Assembly: GCA_012523975.1 (NCBI GenBank)
Contig: JAAYSF010000015.1
Location: 1-34,924 of the forward strand
Source: Veillonellaceae bacterium
Lineage (GTDB): Bacteria; Bacillota; Negativicutes; JAAYSF01
Direction: 5' to 3'
DNA length: 34,924 nucleotides
In this document: positions 14,682 through 22,677 of the stretch, piece by piece
Position numbering within the stretch: position 1 is the first letter of the stretch
How the letters are laid out: every line of letters begins with the position of its first letter
Position numbers and translations under genes: made by a program
The notes under the pieces: generated by a model
Told to the model about the DNA's origin: nothing
Databases searched by the model: none
The model's input: the letters and a program-made list of their open reading frames with translations, nothing else

Positions 14682-16460
14682 ATGAAAAAACTATTGACCG
14701 GTAATGAAGCAGTTGCCCAGGGAGCATACGAGGCTGGCGTGACGTACGCCGCAGCTTACCCTGGGACGCCAAGTACCGAAATACTAGAGAATATTGCCGG
14801 ATTCAAAAAAGATATAATCGCCGAGTGGGCCCCCAACGAAAAGGTGGCTTTGGAAAATGCTATAGGTGCCTCCATCGTGGGTGCCAGATCGCTAGCGGCC
14901 ATGAAAATGGTTGGCGTAAACGTAGCAGCCGACCCGCTGTTCAGTTTTGCCTATTCAGGAACAAATGGCGGCATGGTGCTGATAACCGCTGATGATCCAA
15001 GTCTTCACTCTTCACAGAATGAACAGGATAACAGACACTACGCCAAATTTGCCAAAATAGCCATGCTTGAGCCAAGTGACAGCCAGGAATCGAAAGACAT
15101 GATTAAGGCAGCTATGGAAATAAGCGAAAGATTCAATACGCCGATACTTTTTAGAATGACCACCAGAGTCTGTCACAGTAAAGGCTTGGTCGAAATTGGT
15201 GAACGAAAAGCAGACAATAAGAAACCTTATATAAAAAACCTTTCCCAATATGACCTTATTCCTGCTGTATCCAAAAGGCTGCGGGCTGAATTAGAAGAAA
15301 GATTGCGTAAGCTGGCGGCATTCGCTGATGAGACCGATTTGAACTACTTCGAATGGAATGATACTAAAATCGGGATTATTTCATCGGGCGTTGCTTATCA
15401 ATATGCCAAAGAAGTTTTTGGTGAAAAAGCGTCTTATCTTAAACTTGGGTTTACCTACCCGTTGCCGGCCCAAAAAATTAAAGAATTCGCCTCCAAGGTG
15501 GAAACTCTCTATGTCATTGAAGAATTGGAACCCTACTTGGAAGAGCAGATAAAGCAAATGGGAATAACCTGTATCGGTAAAGACAAAATACCCAACATGT
15601 ATGAACTTAACCCTGATATTGTTGCCAAAGGATTGACAGGGGAAGAAAATCCGCTTATCGAGTACGATAAATCCTTAATAGCCAATAGACCGCCGGTGCT
15701 TTGCGCCGGATGTCCGCACCGAGGGTTTTTCTATGAGCTCAGTAAAAAGAAAAATGTCATGATAGCTGGCGATATCGGCTGTTACGCACTGGGTGGGGCC
15801 GACCCCCTCAATGCCAAGGACCTCTGTATCTGTATGGGAGCAGCTCCGAGCATCGGACATGGCGCGCAAAAAGTCTTCAACAAATTTAATGAGAACATGC
15901 GCGTTGTTGCGACCATCGGCGACTCAACCTTCTTCCATACCGGCATCAACAGTATTATGAACATTGCCTATAATCACAGCAATACGATCACCGTTATTCT
16001 CGATAACCGGATTACCGGTATGACTGGTCACCAGGATCATCCTGGTACCGGCTTTACACTGCAGGGAATGCTGACCAAGGCGCTGCCGATTGAAGATGTC
16101 GTGAGGGCATTGGGGATTGACCATGTACGGACCGTCAACCCTCTAAAACTAACCGAGGTAAGGCAAGCCCTCGACTGGGCATTTGCTTTGAATGAACCGT
16201 CCGTTATTATTACGCGTTGGCCGTGCGTACTAAAGAAGCAGTCACCGCAGGATAAAAGGGAATTCGGCGATTATATGGCAACCTGTGAAATAGACCATGA
16301 ACAGTGCATTGGCTGTAAAATGTGCATCAATACCGGCTGCCCGGCTCTCAGATTCGATCAAAACAGTGAAAAAGCAGCTATTGATCCGGTGCAGTGTGTC
16401 GGCTGCGAGGTATGTCGGCAAGTATGTCCGGTCGATGGCATAAAGAAGGTTGGTGAATAA
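14682..16460 (+). CDS. iorA: indolepyruvate ferredoxin oxidoreductase, alpha subunit
   Basis: A 592-residue thiamine-diphosphate enzyme subunit that interconverts arylpyruvate and arylacetyl-CoA plus CO2 with ferredoxin. It begins with the pyrimidine-binding domain (GNEAVAQGAYEAGVTYAAAY, about 7-26). The ThDP-binding domain has CAGCPHRGFFYEL (about 341-353), GDIGCYALGG and GDSTFFHTGINS (about 413-424). The C-terminus carries two ferredoxin-like [4Fe-4S] motifs: CIGCKMC and CVGCEVCRQVCP, the first cluster with a slightly altered CINTGCP. Start ATG at 14682 follows GGGAGG; the longer open frame runs back into the membrane-protein gene and is rejected. Overlaps nothing; iorB follows by 1 nt. Confidence 0.97.
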   Translation: MKKLLTGNEAVAQGAYEAGVTYAAAYPGTPSTEILENIAGFKKDIIAEWAPNEKVALENAIGASIVGARSLAAMKMVGVNVAADPLFSFAYSGTNGGMVLITADDPSLHSSQNEQDNRHYAKFAKIAMLEPSDSQESKDMIKAAMEISERFNTPILFRMTTRVCHSKGLVEIGERKADNKKPYIKNLSQYDLIPAVSKRLRAELEERLRKLAAFADETDLNYFEWNDTKIGIISSGVAYQYAKEVFGEKASYLKLGFTYPLPAQKIKEFASKVETLYVIEELEPYLEEQIKQMGITCIGKDKIPNMYELNPDIVAKGLTGEENPLIEYDKSLIANRPPVLCAGCPHRGFFYELSKKKNVMIAGDIGCYALGGADPLNAKDLCICMGAAPSIGHGAQKVFNKFNENMRVVATIGDSTFFHTGINSIMNIAYNHSNTITVILDNRITGMTGHQDHPGTGFTLQGMLTKALPIEDVVRALGIDHVRTVNPLKLTEVRQALDWAFALNEPSVIITRWPCVLKKQSPQDKREFGDYMATCEIDHEQCIGCKMCINTGCPALRFDQNSEKAAIDPVQCVGCEVCRQVCPVDGIKKVGE

Positions 16461-16461
16461 T

Positions 16462-17037
16462 ATGGCGGATGTGAAAAATATCCTGCTAGTTGGTGTAGGC
16501 GGACAAGGCACCATTCTAGTTAGTAAAATATTATCCAATGGATTAGTAGATGCCGGCTATGACGTAAAGATGTCAGAGGTGCATGGTATGGCGCAGCGCG
16601 GCGGCAGCGTCAGCACTCAGGTAAGGTATGGGAAAAAGGTATATTCGCCGATTATCGGCAAGGGACAGGCTGATATACTTGTTTCCTTTGAAACTATGGA
16701 GGCGCTAAGGTGGCTCGACTACCTACGGCCTAACGGCAAAGCAGTCGTAAATGATTACCAGATTCCTTCCGCACCGATTCTAATGGGTAAACAGGAATAT
16801 CCGGGAGGTTTGCTGGAGCTGATAAAATCCAAGGCCGATACAACGGTTATCAAGGCGGCTGAAATAGCCGAAGAACTGGGAAATGCCAAAGCCATGAATG
16901 TAGTTTTGCTCGGAGCGTTGGTACGAGCCATGGAGATTACCTATATTGATTGGGAAGAAATTATTAAAACCAGCGTTAAGGCGAGCGCCGTTAATGTTAA
17001 TCTCCTTGCCTTAAGAGCAGGAATGAATGTAAAGTAA
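16462..17037 (+). CDS. iorB: indolepyruvate ferredoxin oxidoreductase, beta subunit
   Basis: A 191-residue gamma-type 2-oxoacid oxidoreductase subunit. The N-terminal GVGGQGTILVSKILSNGL (about 11-28), SEVHGMAQRGGSVSTQVRYG (about 40-59) and the mid IVSFE-like segment are diagnostic. It forms the alpha/beta complex with IorA. The ATG lies one base after the iorA stop, with GGTTGGTG inside the iorA end as ribosome site, so translation is probably coupled. Confidence 0.96.
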   Translation: MADVKNILLVGVGGQGTILVSKILSNGLVDAGYDVKMSEVHGMAQRGGSVSTQVRYGKKVYSPIIGKGQADILVSFETMEALRWLDYLRPNGKAVVNDYQIPSAPILMGKQEYPGGLLELIKSKADTTVIKAAEIAEELGNAKAMNVVLLGALVRAMEITYIDWEEIIKTSVKASAVNVNLLALRAGMNVK

Positions 17038-17063
17038 TCCGATTAAAAGGAGAATTTAACATA

Positions 17064-18698
17064 ATGGTCATAACTGAAATACTATCCCGCAATGCTATGC
17101 TGTATGGCGAAAATGTCAGCCTGATTGAAATTAATCCTGAGCTGCAGGAAAAACACGAGATTTCATGGCGTGAATACGAACTGATTGAACCAAATCCTAT
17201 AGCAGGCTATCGGCGTGAAATGACTTGGCGTGAATTTGACGAAAAAGCCAACAGATTCGCCAATCTGCTGCTAAGCAATGGTGTAAATAAAGGCGACAAA
17301 GTTGCCATCCTCCTGATGAACTGTATTGAATGGCTGCCGATTTATTTTGGGATTCTTAAAAGTGGTGCTGTGGCAGTACCTTTAAACTTTCGCTATGATG
17401 CTGATGAGATAAAATACTGCTTGGAACTGTCGGAAGCCGTGACGCTGGTCTTTGGGCCGGAATTTGTCGATCGGGTAGAAATGATCAGTGGTAAAATTGA
17501 CAAAATAAAAATGCAGGTTTATGTAGGGGAGAATTGCCCTGCGTTTGCTAAAAACTATCAACAGATTGAGACTTCATATTCGTCTGCTGCTCCGCAGGTC
17601 AGGCTTACTGCTGAAGACGATGCGGCGATTTATTTTTCATCAGGTACTACAGGTTTTCCTAAAGCGATACTTCATAGTCACTCTAGTCTGCTGTCCTCAT
17701 GCTATACCGAGCGAAACCATCACCAACAAACGCTGGAGGATAATTTTCTGTGCATTCCGCCACTGTATCATACCGGCGCAAAAATGCATTGGTTCGGCAG
17801 CTTTTTAGCGGGAAGCAAAGCCGTTTTGCTTCGCGGTGTAAAACCAGCATGGATTCTTAAGGCCGTCTCGGAAGAAAGGGTTACAATAGTCTGGCTGCTT
17901 GTCCCCTGGGCGCAGGATATTCTTAATGCCATAGAAAGCGGCGAGGTAAATCTCAATGATTATAAGCTAGATCAGTGGCGGTTGATGCATATTGGAGCTC
18001 AGCCGGTGCCGCCAAGTTTGATTAAGCGTTGGAAAAAGTATTTCCCAAATCATCTGTATGATACTAACTATGGTTTGAGTGAGTCTATCGGGCCAGGGTG
18101 TGTTCATCTTGGCATGGAAAATATCCATAAAGTCGGGGCAATTGGAAAGCCCGGATTTAAATGGGAAGCTGCAATTGTCGATGAATCGGGCAAACCTGTT
18201 CAGCAAGGTAATGTAGGCGAACTTATTATAAAAGGGCCGGGGGTAATGAAATGTTACTACAATGACCCGCAGGCTACTGCCGCTGTATTGAAAGGTGGCT
18301 GGTTGTATACCGGCGATATGGCTCGCATGGATAAAGACGGGTTTATTTACTTGGTTGACCGTAAAAAGGATGTCATTATTTCCGGCGGCGAGAATCTTTA
18401 CCCGGTTCAGATTGAAGATTTTCTCCATAGAAATGATGCTATAAAAGATGTTGCAGTTATTGGCCTGCCGGATAAGCGACTTGGTGAAATTGCCGCGGCT
18501 GTAATAGAGTTAAAACCGGATCGCAAGTGTACTGAGGAGGATATAATTAAATTCTGTGCTGCCTTGCCGCGCTATAAGCGACCGCGCAAGATAATATTCG
18601 GCGACGTTCCGCGCAACCCCACTGGAAAAATTGAAAAACCGAAGTTGCGGGAAAAATATTGTGCAGCCAACTTAATAGCAGCTCAAACTCAGAATTAA
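17064..18698 (+). CDS. AMP-forming acyl-CoA ligase
   Basis: A 544-residue adenylate-forming enzyme of the long-chain/aryl acyl-CoA synthetase type, distinct from PaaK. Motifs: YFSSGTTGFPKAILHS (about 191-206), YDTNYGLSESIGPG (about 332-345), GWLYTGDMARMDKDGFIYLV (about 412-431), DRKKDVIISGGENLYPVQIE, and the catalytic Lys near GKIEKPKLREKY at the end. An extra stretch of about 25 residues (ISWREYELIEPNPIAGYR) lies before the usual MTWREFD start of the domain. Last gene of the T-box operon, so the substrate is likely an aryl or branched acid that PaaK handles poorly. AAGGAG lies 11 nt from the ATG. Confidence 0.92.
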   Translation: MVITEILSRNAMLYGENVSLIEINPELQEKHEISWREYELIEPNPIAGYRREMTWREFDEKANRFANLLLSNGVNKGDKVAILLMNCIEWLPIYFGILKSGAVAVPLNFRYDADEIKYCLELSEAVTLVFGPEFVDRVEMISGKIDKIKMQVYVGENCPAFAKNYQQIETSYSSAAPQVRLTAEDDAAIYFSSGTTGFPKAILHSHSSLLSSCYTERNHHQQTLEDNFLCIPPLYHTGAKMHWFGSFLAGSKAVLLRGVKPAWILKAVSEERVTIVWLLVPWAQDILNAIESGEVNLNDYKLDQWRLMHIGAQPVPPSLIKRWKKYFPNHLYDTNYGLSESIGPGCVHLGMENIHKVGAIGKPGFKWEAAIVDESGKPVQQGNVGELIIKGPGVMKCYYNDPQATAAVLKGGWLYTGDMARMDKDGFIYLVDRKKDVIISGGENLYPVQIEDFLHRNDAIKDVAVIGLPDKRLGEIAAAVIELKPDRKCTEEDIIKFCAALPRYKRPRKIIFGDVPRNPTGKIEKPKLREKYCAANLIAAQTQN

Positions 18699-18739
18699 AA
18701 ATAAGGTCTCATCCTTTGGAGGATTGAGACCTTATTTTT
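18697..18739 (+). terminator. terminator of the T-box operon
   Basis: AAAAATAAGGTCTCA pairs with TGAGACCTTATTTTT around an inner TCCT/AGGA helix, starting within the stop codon of the ligase gene. It is nearly symmetric and may also stop antisense transcription from the right. Confidence 0.9.
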
Positions 18740-18800
18740 GTTGTGTTGAGAACTGCTATGCATTACAGACGACTAGCTTATAGCCATCTTAACAAACACA

Positions 18801-18896
18801 TTATTTCTTAGTTTTGGGAGCTAATTCCTTAGAGAGTTCCATTTGCGCTTTTTTCGCGCTTTTCTTTGGCCCGCGGCCAGGTTTTTTATCACCCAT
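18801..18896 (-). CDS. 31-residue basic small protein
   Basis: A 31-residue open frame with an excellent ribosome site, GGGGGGAGGG, 7 nt before ATG. The product starts MGDKKPGRGPKKSAKKAQ and continues with MELSKELAPKTKK. It has ten Lys and one Arg, and no aromatic or Cys residue, so it should be soluble, disordered and able to bind nucleic acid or another polyanion. There is no other gene in this stretch. I do not recognise a family; the basic composition recalls small nucleic-acid-associated or spore proteins of Firmicutes, but that is only resemblance. The stop is TAA. Coding status rests on the ribosome site and composition. Confidence 0.6.
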   Translation of the reverse strand: MGDKKPGRGPKKSAKKAQMELSKELAPKTKK

Positions 18897-19005
18897 ACCT
18901 GTTCCCTCCCCCCTTCAGAAGTTTAGGCTAGTATATGTAAGGGAATCTCAATATATTCGTAAACTAGAACTGAGGGAAGCCCGGAGACGGCTCCTTGTTA
19001 AGATT

Positions 19006-19818
19006 TCACAGCCTGATCCAGGTTTGCGGAATCAGATCTTTAGTGCAGAGATCTGTATTTTCAAACCACTCATTCGGTGTAATAACGATCTTCCGCGGAT
19101 GATTGTTGAGCCATGCGCCCCACCAGCTAAAAGTACTGTTGGCCGTGATTACATGCCGAGCCTGGGACATCAGCCAAATTTCTTCATAATCGCATTGAGG
19201 GTCTACTTTCTCATTAAATTCAAGGTTGGACTTGCCTACGAAGGCCTGTTTGCACCATGGTAAATCATCAGAAAAAACAAACCAGCGTAAGTTTGCGAAG
19301 CGCTGCTCAAGGTAATTCATGGCCTTATTGTAGTAGCTGAGCGGAAGCATACGATGAATAGTAGAATGGGTATAGTCTCCGTGCCGAACGTGGACGGAGA
19401 CCGATTGGCAGCTGTTCATTCGTTCAGCTATTTGCAGGCTGCGAGCAGAAATGGTAGTGGGTGTGAAATCGGCCCTTATTACAGAGGCTATATCGGTAAA
19501 ATACTGCTCACTCTGCCAGTAGCTTTTCCATAACAGTACACTGTCTGTAATTTCATAAATAGCGGGGTAAAAATGAAAATGAGGCTCTTGAAGGGCATAT
19601 ATTCCGTTGGATTGAATTAATCCGAGCAACTCTCCCGGCGAACTGATAAGAGTTGCTTCGATATTAAACTTATTTAAGGAGAACTGACGGAGGTGATTGA
19701 ACTTATATAAACTCACATCGAGATATAAACGCTTATTTAATCGCAGTGCCAAAGCCCTCCCGCACGCATACTGAAACATCTGGTTTCCTAGGCCGCCAAT
19801 TAACTGCACTATAACCAT
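19006..19818 (-). CDS. alpha-1,2-fucosyltransferase (GT11 family)
   Basis: A 270-residue enzyme of family GT11, which transfers fucose (or a related sugar) from GDP-fucose onto surface glycans. The N-terminal IGGLGNQMFQYACGRALA (about 6-23), the VHVRHGDY donor motif (about 126-133) and the C-terminal ITANSTFSWWGAWL (about 221-234) are the family hallmarks. The start at 19818 has AAGAAGG 8 nt upstream; a GTG three codons earlier is less well placed. It is alone here, without the GDP-fucose synthesis genes, but fits the other surface-glycan enzymes at 9128-11518. Confidence 0.93.
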   Translation of the reverse strand: MVIVQLIGGLGNQMFQYACGRALALRLNKRLYLDVSLYKFNHLRQFSLNKFNIEATLISSPGELLGLIQSNGIYALQEPHFHFYPAIYEITDSVLLWKSYWQSEQYFTDIASVIRADFTPTTISARSLQIAERMNSCQSVSVHVRHGDYTHSTIHRMLPLSYYNKAMNYLEQRFANLRWFVFSDDLPWCKQAFVGKSNLEFNEKVDPQCDYEEIWLMSQARHVITANSTFSWWGAWLNNHPRKIVITPNEWFENTDLCTKDLIPQTWIRL

Positions 19819-19889
19819 AAACTTCACCTTCTTCCCGCAAGTCCTATTCTTGTTATATGAAAACTCATAAAGTATAAAACATTGAAAGA

Positions 19890-19898
19890 TGTTATAAT
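19890..19898 (+). promoter_or_regulatory. extended -10 promoter of the methyltransferase pair
   Basis: TGTTATAAT, a perfect extended -10 element, with no good -35 upstream. It is 30 nt before the methyltransferase start. Confidence 0.45.
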
Positions 19899-19927
19899 AG
19901 TTATCAAATTAACAGGAGTTGCTTTGG

Positions 19928-20956
19928 ATGAGATTTATTGGCTGTAAAACTTTATTGCTTGATAATATAAAAAATGTAATTCATGAAAATGTCGCTTGCG
20001 CTCAAACATTTTGCGATATTTTTGCAGGTACCGGGGCAGTATCAAGATACTTTAAAAGTTGGTTCGAGGTCTCCTCCAATGACTTATTATATTTTTCTTA
20101 TGTACTTCAGCGGGCAACAGTCGAAAATGATACTAAACCGTTATTTAAAGGTTTGAAAAATGTGATTGGCGATATAAGTCCTATTTTGTATTTAAACTCG
20201 TTGGCTGAAAGTCCGGCAGATATAGAGCAGGACCAATGCTTTTTCTTCAATACATATTCACCGGCTGGCAATAGAATGTATTTAACCGAAGAAAATGCCA
20301 TGCGGATCGATTGGGCCAGAATTTTCATCGAAAAGTGGCGGAGTCAGCAATTAATTAATGATAATGAATATTTTTATTTAATTGCCTGTCTTGTAGAGGG
20401 TATTCCATTTGTATCCAACATTGCAGGAACATATGGAGCTTTTCTGAAATCCTGGGATAAACGGGCCTATAAAAAGTTTGAGTTGTATGAGCTGGAAGTA
20501 GTTTCGAACGGCAGGAACAACCGAGCCTTCAACTTAGACGGCAACGATCTTGTAAGACAACTTAAAGGTGATATATTATATATCGACCCTCCTTATAATG
20601 AAAGGCAGTATTTGCCTAATTATCACTTATTGGAAACGGCAGCCAGGTACGATTATCCGCAAGTTAAGGGAGTTACCGGGCTAAGGCCGTGCGCTAGCGG
20701 GAAATCGAACTATTGCAATAAAAAAATAGTATGCGATGTTTTTTATGATTTAGTAAGTAATGCGGACTTTAAACATATTATCTTAAGTTATAATACTGAG
20801 GGCTTAATGCCAGTCGATGATATAGAAAGAATCCTGAAGACGGTCGGAAATCCTGCAACTTATAAAGTTTATACGATAGACTATCGCAGGTTTAAAAGCC
20901 GGAAAACCTCCTTTAACGGACAGATTAAAGAAATGTTATTCTACATACGAAAATGA
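19928..20956 (+). CDS. D12-class adenine-specific DNA methyltransferase 1
   Basis: A 342-residue N6-adenine methyltransferase. The FxGxG SAM motif is present as FCDIFAGTGAVSRYF (about 29-43), and the catalytic DPPY is in ILYIDPPYNERQY (about 217-229). The order of the two motifs is that of the D12/alpha class. The N-terminus RFIGCKTLLLDNI and FVSNIAGTYGAFLKSWDKRA are characteristic of a sub-family found in type II and IIS systems. The ATG at 19928 has AGGAG 9 nt upstream; an earlier TTG would overlap the ribosome site. The recognition sequence cannot be read from the protein. Ten nt before the second methyltransferase, probably co-transcribed. Confidence 0.93.
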   Translation: MRFIGCKTLLLDNIKNVIHENVACAQTFCDIFAGTGAVSRYFKSWFEVSSNDLLYFSYVLQRATVENDTKPLFKGLKNVIGDISPILYLNSLAESPADIEQDQCFFFNTYSPAGNRMYLTEENAMRIDWARIFIEKWRSQQLINDNEYFYLIACLVEGIPFVSNIAGTYGAFLKSWDKRAYKKFELYELEVVSNGRNNRAFNLDGNDLVRQLKGDILYIDPPYNERQYLPNYHLLETAARYDYPQVKGVTGLRPCASGKSNYCNKKIVCDVFYDLVSNADFKHIILSYNTEGLMPVDDIERILKTVGNPATYKVYTIDYRRFKSRKTSFNGQIKEMLFYIRK

Positions 20957-20966
20957 GGAGAAGAAT

Positions 20967-21833
20967 TTGAAGAATAAAGCAAACAACTATATTAAGAGTC
21001 CGTTAAATTATATTGGTGGGAAATACCGAACTTTACCCCAACTTCTTAGTTTTTTTCCGCAGAAAATTAATACATTCGTGGACCTATTTGCAGGAGGGCT
21101 TAATGTAGGATTAAACGTTGCCGCTAATAGGATTATTTTTAACGATCACAATAAGTATCTCGTTGAAATGTTTACAATTTTTAGCAAGCAAAGTGAGGAA
21201 GATACATTAGCGGCCATTAAAGAGCGGATAAATAAATATCAATTATCGCTTGTCAATGCAGGAGGTTATAATAAACTAAGAGCTGACTATAATGATTCAC
21301 GCGACCCAATAGATCTTTTCGTATTAACCTGCTATGCGTTTAACCATCAAATCAGATACAATAAGAAACATGAGTTTAACACCCCGTTCGGTAAAGAACG
21401 CAGCTCGTTTAACAAGAACATTGAAAAAAATCTAATCAACTTTATTAGGGCGCTAAAATCAAAGAACATAGACTTTGAATGTCAAGATTTTAATAAATTT
21501 AACTTTACTCGATTATTCAGCGCGGATCTGGTATATTGCGATCCGCCGTACTTAATAACCACTGGCTCGTACAATGACGGAAAAAGAGGGTTTAAGAACT
21601 GGACCAAGCAGGAAGAACGTGAACTGCTTGCGTTGTTAGATGGTTTGCATTTGCAGGGGCTTAAGTTTGCATTATCTAATGTTTTGGAACATAAAGGTGT
21701 ACGAAACGAGCTCTTAACATCTTGGTCAAGCCGTTATAAAGTGAATTTTATCGATATTGATTACTCCAATTGTAATTATCAGTTTAAAGCCAAAGATCAA
21801 AAGACAATCGAAGTGCTTATTACTAATTTTTAG
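20967..21833 (+). CDS. D12-class adenine-specific DNA methyltransferase 2
   Basis: A 288-residue N6-adenine methyltransferase of the Dam-like D12 class. SPLNYIGGKYRTLPQLLSFF (about 10-29), FVDLFAGGLNVGLNV (about 37-51, SAM site) and DLVYCDPPYLITTGSYND (about 187-204, catalytic DPPY) are clear. The sequence differs strongly from the first methyltransferase, so the two are not a simple duplication; they may each methylate one strand of an asymmetric site. The start is TTG with GAGGAGAAGAA upstream. No restriction endonuclease follows before the terminator, so the pair is either solitary or its nuclease has been lost. Confidence 0.93.
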   Translation: MKNKANNYIKSPLNYIGGKYRTLPQLLSFFPQKINTFVDLFAGGLNVGLNVAANRIIFNDHNKYLVEMFTIFSKQSEEDTLAAIKERINKYQLSLVNAGGYNKLRADYNDSRDPIDLFVLTCYAFNHQIRYNKKHEFNTPFGKERSSFNKNIEKNLINFIRALKSKNIDFECQDFNKFNFTRLFSADLVYCDPPYLITTGSYNDGKRGFKNWTKQEERELLALLDGLHLQGLKFALSNVLEHKGVRNELLTSWSSRYKVNFIDIDYSNCNYQFKAKDQKTIEVLITNF

Positions 21834-21842
21834 AGCGCTAGT

Positions 21843-21885
21843 AAGCCAGGCCTTTAAATCGATTGAAGGCCTGGCTTGTTTTTCT
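21843..21885 (+). terminator. terminator of the methyltransferase pair
   Basis: A 12-bp stem (AAGCCAGGCCTT with its complement), 11-nt loop and GTTTTT, 10 nt after the stop codon. Confidence 0.85.
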
Positions 21886-22140
21886 TGTATGAAAGCGGAA
21901 CATTAAATTCTTTTAGAACACCTAATTGTCTGATGGCGCGATAAACCCCTCTAGTTATATGAAACATGGGGACAGGGACGATGTTTCACGAAACGAGGCG
22001 ATTAATTACGCTGAATCATTAACGAAGCTTTTTTGAGATGAAGAGAACCGTAAAACTTAGCGATATAAGTAAATTTATTAAGTAACCATTCCTTTTAAGC
22101 TTACATAGTATAGATTAGATAATAAAAAGGAGTGATGTTA
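21886..22140. other. intergenic stretch after the methyltransferases
   Basis: With the preceding terminator this gene-free region totals 307 nt. It contains REP copy 2 and the upstream region of the small Cys-rich gene. No further gene or RNA was seen, in particular no trace of a restriction endonuclease. Confidence 0.6.
21960..21988 (+). repeat. REP-like 29-nt element, copy 2
   Basis: TGAAACATGGGGACAGGGAC followed by GATGTTTCA. The ends TGAAACAT and ATGTTTCA pair perfectly over 8 bp. It is in the same orientation as the copy upstream of the RAYT gene. Confidence 0.8.
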
Positions 22141-22458
22141 GTGTATAGAGATTACGATTACCGCCGCCGTCCGTATCCTACTAAGACTTGCCGCAGGGTT
22201 GTCCAGAAGGTTACTCATAATGCACCTGGAACGGTATTACGCGTACACATTCCAGCTGGGGCGGTTATTAGTCTGCTTAATCTGGCGGAAATTTGTTCAC
22301 CACATGGCATAAGCTTGCTCGTAAGAATACCTTTCTTAAGCGGAACTTCAGGCTTCAATAATTTTGTCAGTGCCATAACCAGTGCTGGGGGCACAGCTCA
22401 TCCGATAGATGACTGTTCCTGCGAAGAAGATTTCTACTATGATCCTTGCTGCCGATAA
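22141..22458 (+). CDS. hypothetical small Cys-rich protein
   Basis: A 105-residue protein not recognised. The N-terminus is basic and Tyr-rich (YRDYDYRRRPYPTKTCRR), the middle is hydrophobic and beta-prone (LRVHIPAGAVISLLNLAEI, then LVRIPFLSGTSGF), and the tail is acidic with four Cys (DDCSCEEDFYYDPCCR). Such Tyr/Arg-rich starts and Cys-rich ends are seen in spore coat proteins, which could suit a sporulating host; this is only resemblance. The GTG at 22141 is chosen because AAGGAG lies 8 nt upstream; the ATG at 22135 is only 2 nt away from it. A terminator follows at 22553. Confidence 0.65.
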   Translation: MYRDYDYRRRPYPTKTCRRVVQKVTHNAPGTVLRVHIPAGAVISLLNLAEICSPHGISLLVRIPFLSGTSGFNNFVSAITSAGGTAHPIDDCSCEEDFYYDPCCR

Positions 22459-22552
22459 TTAGTTGATTGTACTAAACTAAAGAATAAGCCTTGGATCTTA
22501 TAGAACTCTGAGGTGCTCCATGTCAAATAGACAGTGGAAAAAAAGAATTTAG

Positions 22553-22588
22553 GATGTCAATCTTTGAGTAAAGGTTGGCATCTTTTTT
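22553..22588 (+). terminator. intrinsic terminator before the RAYT element
   Basis: A 13-bp stem with a GAGT loop and a run of six T. Two pairs are G-U only in the plus-strand RNA, fixing the direction. It closes the small Cys-rich gene. Confidence 0.75.
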
Positions 22589-22608
22589 ATGCAGCTATAT
22601 TGATAATG

Positions 22609-22637
22609 TGAAACACGGGGACAGGGACATTGTTTTA
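22609..22637 (+). repeat. REP-like 29-nt element, copy 3, left flank of RAYT
   Basis: TGAAACACGGGGACAGGGAC followed by ATTGTTTTA, 40 nt before the start of the RAYT gene. It faces copy 4 in inverted orientation. Confidence 0.85.
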
Positions 22638-22677
22638 CCAAAAGAGAGATGATATATTATTTTTAGAGGTGAGGACT

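Noticed and set aside
17967-18428. 153-codon antisense frame inside the acyl-CoA ligase gene
   Set aside because: The sense frame has a full set of adenylate-forming motifs, so the antisense frame is a shadow.
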